Source of the DNA: Kitasatospora sp. MAA19
Lineage (GTDB): Bacteria; Actinomycetota; Actinomycetes; Streptomycetales; Streptomycetaceae
Direction of reading: 5' to 3'
NCBI RefSeq assembly: GCF_029894125.1
Contig: NZ_JARXYZ010000002.1
Span: 124,001-188,000, forward strand
Length of the DNA: 64,000 bases
Numbering within the stretch: the stretch's first letter is position 1; the number at the start of each line of letters is the position of its first letter. Below the pieces are notes generated by a model. It had not been told where the DNA came from, ran no database searches, and saw only the letters and a list, made by a program, of their open reading frames with translations. A program made the position numbers and the translations under genes. This document shows, one piece after another, positions 34,442 through 42,345 of the stretch.

Positions 34442-35284
34442 TTGTCAGAGCACGGATGGGGCCCGAACGGCCCGAACGGGCGGGGGCGGGCGGAAGCGGA
34501 GGAACCGGGCGACACCGTGTGGCGGCTGAGGTCCCGGGGGTGCTGGCAGGAGGCGGCCGAACTGTTGCGCCCGGCCGCCGAACAGGACCCGACGACGGCG
34601 TTGGCACGGGCCGAACTCCTCATCGAGCAATGCCTGTTCACCGCCGCGCAGTGGACCCAGGCGGAACAGGCGCTCCGCCTCGCGGAGGCCGTCGTGACCA
34701 GCACCGAGCAGCGCGCGGCCGCATCCTGCGCCCGCGGCTTCCTGGCGTACGTGGCCAGCGTGCTCGGTCCACGGGACCGGCTGGACGAGGCGCAGGCGGC
34801 ACTCGGGCGCACCTCGGCCCTGCTGCCGCCGGACGCGCCGGGCCGCCCACTGCTGGACTTCCGGCGCGGGCTGGTCGCCGAGAACCTGCTGCGCGACCGC
34901 AGTGCCGCCTGGATCGCCTACCGCCGGGCGCACGACGGCGCGGGCGAGCGCGGGGACGAACTGCTGCGCTCGTACACCTGGCGCCACCTGGCGGCGCTGG
35001 CGCTCGCCCGGGGGGACCGCGGCAACGCCCGCGAGGGCTTCGACGCCTCGCTGCGGCTGCGCGAGCAACTCGGCTTCACGGTGGGGGTGGCGCCGGCACT
35101 CGCGGCGCTCGCCGAGGTGTCCGAGCCGGCCGAGGCGGCCCGGTTGCGGGCCGAGGCGGCCCGGCTGGTGCACGCGCTGGGCGGGGTGCCGGTCTGGCTC
35201 GCGCGCCAGTTGGGCACCGCCCGCGCGCCGGGGCCTCCCCCGGACGGGCGCAGCACCCGCGAGCCCCGGGGAACAATCAGCTAA
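34442..35284 (+). CDS. TPR-like helical protein with a TTG start
   Basis: 280 aa starting at TTG 34442 (LSEHGWGPNG). AAGGAGG ends five bases before the TTG, whereas upstream ATG/GTG codons have no ribosome-binding site. The protein is Ala/Leu/Arg-rich and all-helical, with repeating helix pairs (WQEAAELLRPAAEQDPTTALARAELLIEQ, WTQAEQALRLAEAVVTS, LDEAQAALGRTSALL, ALARGDRGNAREGFDASLRLREQLG) in the manner of tetratricopeptide repeats, such as those in bacterial transcriptional activators. No enzymatic motif. Its stop codon lies inside the iron box of the next gene. Confidence 0.78.
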   Translation: MSEHGWGPNGPNGRGRAEAEEPGDTVWRLRSRGCWQEAAELLRPAAEQDPTTALARAELLIEQCLFTAAQWTQAEQALRLAEAVVTSTEQRAAASCARGFLAYVASVLGPRDRLDEAQAALGRTSALLPPDAPGRPLLDFRRGLVAENLLRDRSAAWIAYRRAHDGAGERGDELLRSYTWRHLAALALARGDRGNAREGFDASLRLREQLGFTVGVAPALAALAEVSEPAEAARLRAEAARLVHALGGVPVWLARQLGTARAPGPPPDGRSTREPRGTIS

Positions 35285-35300
35285 GGTGAGCCTAACCTGG
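35282..35300. promoter_or_regulatory. Iron box (DmdR1/IdeR type)
   Basis: Sixteen of 19 positions match the actinobacterial iron-box consensus (TTAGGTGAGCCTAACCTAA orientation). It begins on the TAA stop codon of the TPR-like gene and lies about 150 bases before the FhuF-like gene. An iron-dependent DtxR-family repressor should close this promoter when iron is plentiful. Confidence 0.85.
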
Positions 35301-35451
35301 CTGGGGCGAGCAGTGCCCCGGCCAGGTCGCCTTGCCGTTCCCCGGGCACCGCCATGCCCCGGTCCGGCCGGGCCCGGCGGCCACCACCACCCCGCCCGGG
35401 CACCGCCGGGCGGTCCATGAGCGGCCCCGGTCGACCCGATGGGGCCCGCCC

Positions 35452-36402
35452 ATGACCGCGAGCAGCACCCGGCCCGGCCCCACGCCGCGCGCCCCCCGCA
35501 GCACCGAGGCGCACGCCCCCGCCCCCGCGCCGGCCGGCACCGCCCCCGGCGTGACCTCGTACCACCGGCTGACCGCGCTCGCCCCCGTCGTACGGGTGCG
35601 CTGCGCCCCGCCCCGCCGCGGCGACGGCTGGATCCCCGCCGCCGACCTGGCCGCCCGGCCCGAGGCGCTCCGCGAGCTGATCGCCCACGACGCCCGGCAG
35701 GGCCTCGACCGCTACGGGCGGCCGCTGCGCCCGGACGTGGCGGCCGGCTTCGGCCTGCACCGCGTGGTCTGGCCGGTCTCGCTGCTGTTCACCACGCCGT
35801 GGTTCCTGGAGCGGCGCGTCCCGCTGCTCGACCCGGCGGACGTCTCGGTGCGCCGCGGCACCGGCACAGTGGAGCTGACGGTCCGCCCGGACGCCTTCGC
35901 CTGCCTGCCGGACGACCCGGCGGCCGGGGCGCCACAGGCCCGTACGGTGCCGGACGAGAACGCGCTGGCCGCCGAACTGCGCGGCGCGCTGGGCGGGTTC
36001 CTGGAGCCGCTGCTGGCCGCCTTCCGCCCCGAGGTGCGGCGCGGGCCGCGGGTGCTGTGGGCGATGGCCACGGACGCCGCGGTGGAGGGGCTCTGGCACG
36101 TCGGCGGGCTGCTCGGTGAGGAGGAGCGGGCGCGCGCCGAGCTGTCCGCGCTGCTGGAGCCCCCGCCGGCGGGCGACCGGGCGACGGCTCCGGAGTGCGC
36201 GCCCGGCGCGCCCGGCGCCCCCGCTCCGGTCCCGGCCCCCTTCACCCCGGCCCCCTTCACCCCGGGTGCCGGTTTCGCCGCGGCGGCCGCCGGGTGCGGC
36301 GACGCTTCGGGCACCGACCGGGCCCGGGCCAGTTGTTGCCTCGTCTACACCGCGCAACCGGAGGACATGTGCGGCGGCTGCCCCCGCGTCATGCGGGGTT
36401 GA
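35452..36402 (+). CDS. FhuF-like ferric-siderophore reductase
   Basis: 316 aa from ATG 35452. The last residues carry the FhuF [2Fe-2S] motif CC-x10-C-x2-C (SCCLVYTAQPEDMCGGC). The central part (DPVVRVRC..., HRVVWPVSLLFTTPWFLERRVPLL) matches the IucA/IucC-FhuF ferric-iron-reductase family. A long Pro/Ala-rich segment separates this from the cluster. It should reduce siderophore-bound Fe(III) to release iron in the cytoplasm. An iron box precedes the gene, and the upstream gene's stop codon is inside that box. Confidence 0.87.
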   Translation: MTASSTRPGPTPRAPRSTEAHAPAPAPAGTAPGVTSYHRLTALAPVVRVRCAPPRRGDGWIPAADLAARPEALRELIAHDARQGLDRYGRPLRPDVAAGFGLHRVVWPVSLLFTTPWFLERRVPLLDPADVSVRRGTGTVELTVRPDAFACLPDDPAAGAPQARTVPDENALAAELRGALGGFLEPLLAAFRPEVRRGPRVLWAMATDAAVEGLWHVGGLLGEEERARAELSALLEPPPAGDRATAPECAPGAPGAPAPVPAPFTPAPFTPGAGFAAAAAGCGDASGTDRARASCCLVYTAQPEDMCGGCPRVMRG

Positions 36403-36616
36403 CGAATATCCGTGCGATATCAGATCCGGAAAGCCCGGAATTTCGGGAATAACCCGCTTCAAATTCATACGACAATGCGATTGCCGTGGGGTCAGAAATC
36501 CCTCTACTCAGCGCATTGACGGCGAATCAGCCATTCCCCTGCCGAGCATCCGCCATGATGGTCCCCGCCATCACGACGCAGGAACGCGACGTAGGAAAGC
36601 GAGGCTGGTTCCGGCG
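36403..36616. other. AT-richer promoter region of the DUF2637 gene
   Basis: Bases ~36405-36545 have lower GC than the neighbourhood and contain CCCGGAATTTCGGG (near-palindrome at 36434-36447), ATATC elements and CAAATTCATACG, suggesting a promoter. The same GGAATTTCGG word occurs at 11936 upstream of the lipase gene. Confidence 0.5.
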
Positions 36617-37654
36617 ATGAAATTGTCCGACATACCGCTCGGCTGGGCCGTCACCGGAGGTGCGGGACTGCTGGTCAGCGCGCTCCTGGTGGCCCTGGTC
36701 CGGAGCCGGGGATCCGCGCCCGCCAACGGGCCGGATTCCTGGGAGCGTTCCGAGGAGCGGCGCCGTCGCAAGGAATCCCTGTACGGCGGCGCCTCCTACA
36801 CGCTGCTGTTCTGCTGCGCCGGTGTCGCGGCCGCGCTCTCGTTCCACGGGCTGGTCGGCTTCGGGGTGCAGAACCTGGGGCTGTCCGGCGGCTGGGAGTA
36901 CCTCGTCCCGTTCGGTCTGGACGGCGCCGCGATGTTCTGCTCGGTGCTCGCCGTCCGCGAGGCCAGCCACGGCGACGCCGCACTCGGCTCCCGGCTGCTG
37001 GTCTGGCTGTTCGCCGGCGCCTCCGCCTGGTTCAACTGGGTGCACGCCCCGCGCGGCTTCGGCCACGCCGGCGCCCCGCAGTTCTTCTCCGGCATGTCCC
37101 TCTCGGCGGCCATCCTGTTCGACCGGGCGCTCAAGCAGACCCGCCGGGCCGCCCTGCGCGAGCAGGGGCTCGTCCCCCGCCCGCTGCCGCAGATCCGCAT
37201 CGTCCGCTGGCTGCGCGCCCCGCGCGAGACCTACGCGGCCTGGTCGCTGATGCTGCTGGAAGGCGTCCGCAGCCTGGACGAGGCGGTCGACGAGGTCCGC
37301 GAGGACAAGCGGGAGAAGGCCGCGGAGCGGGAGCGCCGCAGGCTCGCCGGCCGCCGCGAGCGGGCGGAGATCCGGGCGATCAGCCGCAGCACCGGAACCT
37401 GGCGCCAACGCGGCGACGGTGCACGGCAGTTGGAGTCCGGCTCGGAGCCCGCCATAGCCGGCGGGCCCGGGGCGGACCAGCCCGCCGGCCCGCGTGAGGT
37501 CGAGGCCGCCGAGGGTGCGGTGGTGCAGCCGGGCCTGCCCGCCCGCCCGGAGCGCCGCACCATCGACCTGACGCTCGACGAGGACACCGTGACGCTGCCG
37601 CGGCTGGACTCGCTGGAGCGCAAACTGAAGGACCTGGAGCAGCAGTTCGGGTGA
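36617..37654 (+). CDS. DUF2637 membrane protein
   Basis: 345 aa from ATG 36617. An N-terminal membrane segment (WAVTGGAGLLVSALLVALV), then the DUF2637 region with three more (SYTLLFCCAGVAAALSFHGLVGFGV, LVPFGLDGAAMFCSVLAVREASHG, LVWLFAGASAWFNWVHAPRGFG). The cytoplasmic tail is highly charged (EDKREKAAERERRRLAGRRERAEIRAI) and helical, ending in a coiled-coil-like RLDSLERKLKDLEQQFG. DUF2637 proteins occur with conjugative-spread (Spd) genes but also alone in chromosomes; no plasmid genes are near, so no mobile-element claim is made. Confidence 0.85.
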   Translation: MKLSDIPLGWAVTGGAGLLVSALLVALVRSRGSAPANGPDSWERSEERRRRKESLYGGASYTLLFCCAGVAAALSFHGLVGFGVQNLGLSGGWEYLVPFGLDGAAMFCSVLAVREASHGDAALGSRLLVWLFAGASAWFNWVHAPRGFGHAGAPQFFSGMSLSAAILFDRALKQTRRAALREQGLVPRPLPQIRIVRWLRAPRETYAAWSLMLLEGVRSLDEAVDEVREDKREKAAERERRRLAGRRERAEIRAISRSTGTWRQRGDGARQLESGSEPAIAGGPGADQPAGPREVEAAEGAVVQPGLPARPERRTIDLTLDEDTVTLPRLDSLERKLKDLEQQFG

Positions 37655-37775
37655 TCGGCGGCGGGGCATCGGTGGACCCCGCCGCGCGCCCCCACCGCGC
37701 CGCTCGGGCCGCGGCTGCGAACGCGGCTCGGAGCTCGGCTCGGGCCGCAGCGCGAGCCGCGGCCCGGAGCGCGGC
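37655..37775. repeat. GC-rich imperfect repeats in a convergent gap
   Basis: Repeated (G)CGGCTCGG / GAGCCGCGG words between the convergent DUF2637 and SpoIIE-phosphatase genes can pair with one another; probably a bidirectional termination zone. Confidence 0.4.
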
Positions 37776-40175
37776 TCAGGCCGCGGGGGTGGCGCTGAGC
37801 TCGAACCACATCCGCTTGCCGGACCCGCGCGGTTCCACCCCCCACGCGTCCGCCAGCGCCTCGACCAGCATCAGCCCGCGCCCGGAGGAGGCCTGCTCCC
37901 CCGGCGTCCGGCGGGTCGGCCACAGGTCCGACTCGTCCTCCACCTCGACCCGCAGCCGGGCCCGGCCGCCGTCCGAGGCCGGCTCCCGGTAGAGCCTGGC
38001 GGTGAACATGGCGTCCCGGTCGGTGTGCCGGATGGCGTTGGTGACCAGCTCGGACGAGAGCAGCTCGGCGGTGTCGATGAACTCGGCGACGCCCCAGCGC
38101 CGCAGCGCGTCCCGCAGCTCCGCCCGGACCTCGGAGATCCGCGCCAGGTCGGCCTGGCCGATCCGGCGGCGCAGCTGCTGGGCGGCCAGACCGCCGGCCG
38201 GGCCGTCCCAGCGCAGGAGCAGCAGCGCTATGTCGTCCTCGCGCTCGCTGGAGTCGGCGGCCTGGGAGGCGATCCGGTCGGCCAGGTCCTCCAGCGGGTC
38301 GCGGGCCGCCTCCGCGGCGGGCGCCAGCGGGCGGCCGAGCGCCCGGGTGAGCCGGGCGATGCCCTCGTCCAGGTCCATGCCGCGCGCCTCGACCAGGCCG
38401 TCGGTACAGAGCAGCACGGTCTCACCCGGGTCCAGGCTGAACCGGGTGACCCGGTACTCCTGGTCCGGATCGATGCCCAGCGGCAGCCCGCCGGCCACCG
38501 GCACCACGGCGGCGGTGCCGTCCGCGCGACGCACCACCGGGTCGAGGTGGCCGGCCCGGACCGCGTAGACCACGCCGTAGTCCACGTTGACCTCGGCGTA
38601 GGTGCAGGTCGCGAAGTGGTCGGTGTCCAGGTCGGCGAGGAAGCGGGAGGCGCGGGCCATCACCGCGGCCGGCGGGTGCCCCTCGGCCGCGTAGGCGCGC
38701 AGCGCGATCCGCAGCTGACCCATGATCCCGGCGGCGTGCACGTCGTGCCCCTGGACGTCCCCGATCACCAGGCCGACGTGCCCGCCCGGCAGCGGCACCA
38801 CGTCGTACCAGTCGCCGCCGATCTGCAGGCCGGAACCGGCCGCCAGGTAGCGCACGGCCGTCGTCACGCCCGGGATGGACGGCACGGTGCGCGGCAGCAT
38901 CACCCGCTGCAGACCGGCCGCCAACTCGTGCTCGGCGTCGTGCAGTCGGGCCCGGGCCAGGGACTGCGCGACCAGGCCGCCCAGGGTGGACAGCAGGGTG
39001 CGCTCGTCCGCGTCCAGCTCGCGCTCGTCGTCGAAGCTGACCACGCACACGCCGATCGCCCGGCCGCTGGCCACCAGCGGCAGGAACGCCCAGGAGCCGC
39101 GGCCGGTGCGGCTGGTCGGCTCCCACACCGCGGGGTAGCCCTCGCGGAACTCCTCGCGGGTCGGGATGAACACCGGCGCCCGGTGGCGCAGCGCCTCGGC
39201 CGCCGGGTGCCCGGCCGGCAGCACCGTGCGGTCCCAGACCGCCAGCGCCTCGGTCCGGTAACCGGAGGCGCCGAGGATCTGGGCCCGGCCGGCCTCGAAG
39301 GAGGCCAGCACCAGGCCGTCCGGTGGCAGGCCGGGCAGCGGCAGCCCGGTGAACACCCGGGCCACGTCTCGGACGGTGACCGCCTCGGAGAGGGCGCGCG
39401 CCGCCTCCTTGATGAACCGGGAGCGCTCCTCGCGCAGCAGGGCCATCCGGTCGGCGCGGTCGCGCTTGTGCAGTTCGACGGTGGCGTCCCAGACGAAGCC
39501 CACCATCCGGGAGGCCCGACCGAAGGCGTCCGCGAGCACCCGGCCGCGGAAGCGCACCGCGCGCATGGTGCCGTTCGGCCCGACGGTGCGGTAGTAGGCG
39601 CCGCACTGGCCCAGCTCGGCCACCGCGCGCTCGACCCGGCGGCGCACCACCGGCGCGTCCTCGGGGTGCAGCAGGGCCAGGAAGGAGCCGGCGGTGCGGT
39701 CGAAGCGGCCCTGGTCCATGGTGTCCAGGCCGATGATCGCGCAGGCGCGGTGGTCGCCCTCCAGGACGTCGCGGCGGATGTCCCAGTCGAAGGAGCCGAT
39801 GCCGTTGGCGGCCATCGCGGGCTCCAGCCAGTCCGGCATGGTGTCGGCGGAGGCGGGCGGCAGCCCACCGGGGAGCACCGGCGCCAGCCGTCCGGCGACC
39901 CCGGGCGCCGTGCGCAGCGAGTGCCGGCGCACGGCCTGCGCGGGCGGCTTCGCCCGGGCTGTGCCGGTGGCGGTGGTGCGACCGGCCGTGGTGGGGTCTG
40001 CCGTGACGGGACCGGGTGTGGTGGGACCGGGTGTAGTGAGACCGGGTGTGGTGGGACCGGCGGGGCTGGGCTCAGCCGTACTGGGCTCGGCGTGGGTGGC
40101 GGCTGCCTGCTGCGGTTCGACGGTGGACGCACCGGGAGGGAGCGCCGGCCCCGGCGACTCGGGCTCAGTGGGCAT
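37776..40175 (-). CDS. PAS-GAF-SpoIIE phosphatase fused to an RsbW-like ATPase
   Basis: 799 aa. A Thr/Pro-rich N-terminus with repeated TTPGP units (~95 residues) leads to a PAS domain (~105-235, GSFDWDIRRDVLEGD), a GAF domain (~250-415), a SpoIIE/PP2C domain (~430-640; VGGDWYDVVPLPGG-type motif GGDWYDVV, GDVQGHDVHAAG, DGLVEARG) and a histidine-kinase-like ATPase domain (~670-799; ELLSSELVTNAIRHT, GRGLMLVEALADAWG). It should dephosphorylate an anti-anti-sigma factor in response to signals sensed by PAS/GAF, and its ATPase part may act as an anti-sigma/kinase switch. The last module is close in sequence to the neighbouring single-domain ATPase. Confidence 0.94.
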   Translation of the reverse strand: MPTEPESPGPALPPGASTVEPQQAAATHAEPSTAEPSPAGPTTPGLTTPGPTTPGPVTADPTTAGRTTATGTARAKPPAQAVRRHSLRTAPGVAGRLAPVLPGGLPPASADTMPDWLEPAMAANGIGSFDWDIRRDVLEGDHRACAIIGLDTMDQGRFDRTAGSFLALLHPEDAPVVRRRVERAVAELGQCGAYYRTVGPNGTMRAVRFRGRVLADAFGRASRMVGFVWDATVELHKRDRADRMALLREERSRFIKEAARALSEAVTVRDVARVFTGLPLPGLPPDGLVLASFEAGRAQILGASGYRTEALAVWDRTVLPAGHPAAEALRHRAPVFIPTREEFREGYPAVWEPTSRTGRGSWAFLPLVASGRAIGVCVVSFDDERELDADERTLLSTLGGLVAQSLARARLHDAEHELAAGLQRVMLPRTVPSIPGVTTAVRYLAAGSGLQIGGDWYDVVPLPGGHVGLVIGDVQGHDVHAAGIMGQLRIALRAYAAEGHPPAAVMARASRFLADLDTDHFATCTYAEVNVDYGVVYAVRAGHLDPVVRRADGTAAVVPVAGGLPLGIDPDQEYRVTRFSLDPGETVLLCTDGLVEARGMDLDEGIARLTRALGRPLAPAAEAARDPLEDLADRIASQAADSSEREDDIALLLLRWDGPAGGLAAQQLRRRIGQADLARISEVRAELRDALRRWGVAEFIDTAELLSSELVTNAIRHTDRDAMFTARLYREPASDGGRARLRVEVEDESDLWPTRRTPGEQASSGRGLMLVEALADAWGVEPRGSGKRMWFELSATPAA

Positions 40176-40509
40176 GCTGCTCCTGCCGCTGCCGTGGCGG
40201 ACCGCGCCGACCGTCCGGACGGGCCGCGTGGCGGTGTGGTGGGTGGTGCTGGATGGGACGGTGTCGACGGGCGGTGGTCAGTCGAGGTTCGGACTCCCCG
40301 CTGCCTCCCGCACGTGGACACACATTCCCACCATCCTGTCCAATGTTCGGCCGAGCGGCAATGGTAACGGGCCGGAAATCTTCCGCTCCGCCTTCTGTTC
40401 CGGGCATCCTTCGACGGCGAATGAATCGGCGCCGAACAATGCGGTGGACGGGTTCGGGTGGACCGGCTCAGATGGACGGGCTCCGGTGGACCGGCTCAGG
40501 TGAACCGGC
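40176..40509. other. Intergenic region upstream of the SpoIIE-phosphatase gene
   Basis: Contains the promoter area of the SpoIIE-phosphatase gene (AT-richer 40320-40445) and, at its far end, the 14-bp tandem repeat described separately. No further gene seen. Confidence 0.5.
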
Positions 40510-40512
40510 TCA
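40443..40512. repeat. Five tandem 14-bp units running into a stop codon
   Basis: Units start at 40443, 40457, 40471, 40485 and 40499; consensus GGTGGACCGGCTCA. The final unit ends on the TGA stop codon (minus strand, 40510-40512) of the single-domain ATPase gene. Confidence 0.85.
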
Positions 40513-41025
40513 GGGCAGGGCGAGTTCGAACCAGGTGACCTTGCCGTCACCTCTCAACTGCACGCCCCACGCGTCCGCGAGCGCCTCCACCAGCAGCAGG
40601 CCGCGCCCCGAGGTCGCGTACTCGGCGTCCGGATCGCGGCGCCGACCGGGCAGCCGGGTCGTGCCGTCCTGCACCTCGATCCGCAGCCGGTGGTCCGACC
40701 CCAGCACCGCGTCGAACACCGCGCCCTTGCCGGTGTGCAGCAGTGCGTTGGTCACCAGCTCGGAGGAGAGCAGCTCGGCGGTGTCCGACAGCTCCGGCAC
40801 CCCCCAGTGGCTGAGCGCCGTCCGCAACCGCCGCCGGACCGAGCCGACCGCGACCAGGTCGGCTGGGTCGAGCGTCAGGTGCAACCGTCGGTGCAGGGCG
40901 CAGCCGGGGGCCGGAGTCCCCGGCAAGGTCGTCCCGGTGCCGCCGACCGGACCCTGGGCGGGCCCGGACCGGTAGGCGTCGCCCGAACCCGTCCGCTGCC
41001 GCGGGAATCGCGACTGACCGTCCAT
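40510..41025 (-). CDS. Histidine-kinase-like ATPase (RsbW-type anti-sigma-like)
   Basis: 171 aa from ATG 41025 (a GTG two codons earlier is possible). N-box ELLSSELVTNALLHT, G1 EVQDGTTRLPG and G2 GRGLLLVEALADAWGVQ mark an HATPase_c domain; the N-terminal ~45 residues are disordered. Its sequence is clearly paralogous to the C-terminal module of the phosphatase gene just downstream. Such stand-alone ATPases are abundant in streptomycetes and may bind sigma factors or anti-anti-sigma partners. Its 3' end lies in a tandem-repeat array. Confidence 0.9.
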   Translation of the reverse strand: MDGQSRFPRQRTGSGDAYRSGPAQGPVGGTGTTLPGTPAPGCALHRRLHLTLDPADLVAVGSVRRRLRTALSHWGVPELSDTAELLSSELVTNALLHTGKGAVFDAVLGSDHRLRIEVQDGTTRLPGRRRDPDAEYATSGRGLLLVEALADAWGVQLRGDGKVTWFELALP

Positions 41026-41563
41026 CAACACATGCCCCCGCCCTCAAATCCAGGCCCCCGCCTCCGGATCCCCCGCCGGCCGGGTGGCCCCCTCGTTCTG
41101 ACCACTCATCCTCATGCCCAGTTGACGGCGTTTGCAACAGTGTGCGTCCGATCACGTGGGGTGAAAGGGGCACGGGGAGGTTCACGTGATCCAACTGCCC
41201 GCGCCGGACAGGTTTGCGAAGCGCAGAGCCTGTTTGCGCGCCCGCCCCCGCCCGATCCCGCGCACACCCGGCGCCCGGGCGCCGGCACCCGCCGTCCTCC
41301 CACTCCCCGCCACTCCCCGCCGCGCCCCGCCGCGCGCCGGGCCCCAGCCGGGGCGCGGCGCCCGCTCCCGCCCCTCCGCGCGGGTGGCCTCCCCCGCCGC
41401 GCGGCCGGTCTCGCCCCCTCCACGCGGCCGGCCCCAACCCGGCACACGGTCGGTCTCACCCCGGCACGCGGCCGGTCTCACCCCGGCGCCCGCCCGGCGA
41501 GCCGAACCCCACCGGACGGGCAACGCTGGACACGGCGGCCCGGTCCGGGTTCAATGGCCCGAG
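41026..41563. other. Long GC-rich divergent spacer without a gene
   Basis: Between the ATPase gene and the urease-like operon. The stretch 41400-41500 has three imperfect ~22-25-bp repeats around CGGCCGGTCTCACCCCGGCACG. Open frames here lack coding character (runs of Pro/Arg in all frames). Near 41110-41190 are AT-richer words such as GTTGACGGCGTTTGCAACAG that may be the ATPase promoter. Confidence 0.45.
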
Positions 41564-41586
41564 ATGTTTGAACGACGTTCTAACAT
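41564..41586. promoter_or_regulatory. Near-perfect 23-bp palindrome, candidate TetR operator
   Basis: ATGTT-T-GAACG-A-CGTTC-T-AACAT: all positions are self-complementary except one T/T pair per half. It lies 48 bases before the ureAB-type start codon and covers a TAACAT -10-like hexamer. The TetR gene at the end of this operon is the most likely ligand-responsive repressor for it; this is inference. Confidence 0.7.
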
Positions 41587-41634
41587 CCTTCCGAAGCCGA
41601 CCCCCCTGCCCCCGGCGACCGCGAGCGAGGAACC

Positions 41635-42345
41635 GTGCGACTGACCCCCACCGAGCGGGACCGGCTGCTGATCTTCACAGCAGCCGAGCTGGCCCGCGCC
41701 CGCCGCGCCCGGGGCGTACGCCTCAACATCCCCGAGGCGACCGCCCTGATCGCGGACACCGTCTGCGAGGCCGCCCGCGACGGCAGGCGACTGGCCGAGG
41801 CCATCGAGGCCGGCCGCAGTGTGCTGACCGCCGACGACGTACTGCCCGGCGTACCGGACGTCGTCACCGTCGTCCAGGTCGAGGCGGTCTTCGACGACGG
41901 CACCCGCCTGGCCGTCGTCAACGACCCCTTCAAGGGCGCCGGCTCGCTCGGCGACGAAGCCCCCGGCGGCGCGCTGATCGGCGACGGCGCCGGCTACGAC
42001 CCGGTCGAGGAGACGGTGCTGCTCCCCGTCCACAACACCTCCGAGGTGCCGATCTCGGTCACCTCGCACTTCCACTTCTTCGAGGCCAACCCGCGCCTCG
42101 CCTTCGACCGCGCCGCCGCCTACGGCACCCACCTGGCCGTCCCGGCCGGCTCCTCGGTGCGCTTCGACCCGGGCACCACCGTCCAGGTCGGCCTGGTGCC
42201 GATCGGCGGCAAGCGCGTCGCGATCGGCTTCGCCGGCCTCGTCGACGGCCCGCTGGACGCACCCGGCGCGAAGCAGGCCGCCCTGGCCAAGGCCCGCGCG
42301 ACCGGCTACCTGACCACCTTCGACGACGCGGAGGTGCCGTCGTGA
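41635..42345 (+). CDS. ureAB: Fused urease gamma-beta-like subunit
   Basis: 236 aa from GTG 41635. Residues 1-100 align with urease gamma (LTPTERDRLLIFTAAELARARRARG; LNIPEATALIADTVCEAARDG; VLTADDVLPGVPDVV) and ~110-236 with urease beta (VHNTSEVPISVTSHFHFFEANPRLAFDR; GTHLAVPAGSSVRFDPG; RVAIGFAGLVDGPLD). Fused UreAB proteins occur naturally in several bacteria. Both subunits stack on UreC in the (alpha-beta-gamma) complex. Its stop overlaps the ureC GTG by 4 bases (GTGA), implying translational coupling. Confidence 0.93.
   Translation: MRLTPTERDRLLIFTAAELARARRARGVRLNIPEATALIADTVCEAARDGRRLAEAIEAGRSVLTADDVLPGVPDVVTVVQVEAVFDDGTRLAVVNDPFKGAGSLGDEAPGGALIGDGAGYDPVEETVLLPVHNTSEVPISVTSHFHFFEANPRLAFDRAAAYGTHLAVPAGSSVRFDPGTTVQVGLVPIGGKRVAIGFAGLVDGPLDAPGAKQAALAKARATGYLTTFDDAEVPS

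Noticed and set aside
36617-37654. DUF2637 gene as a sign of an integrated conjugative element
   Set aside because: No integrase, tra/spd neighbours, attachment repeats or tRNA nearby.
41112-41459. 115-codon minus-strand frame upstream of the urease-like operon
   Set aside because: Arg/Gly/Ala-rich, overlaps local repeats, no ribosome-binding site; judged non-coding.
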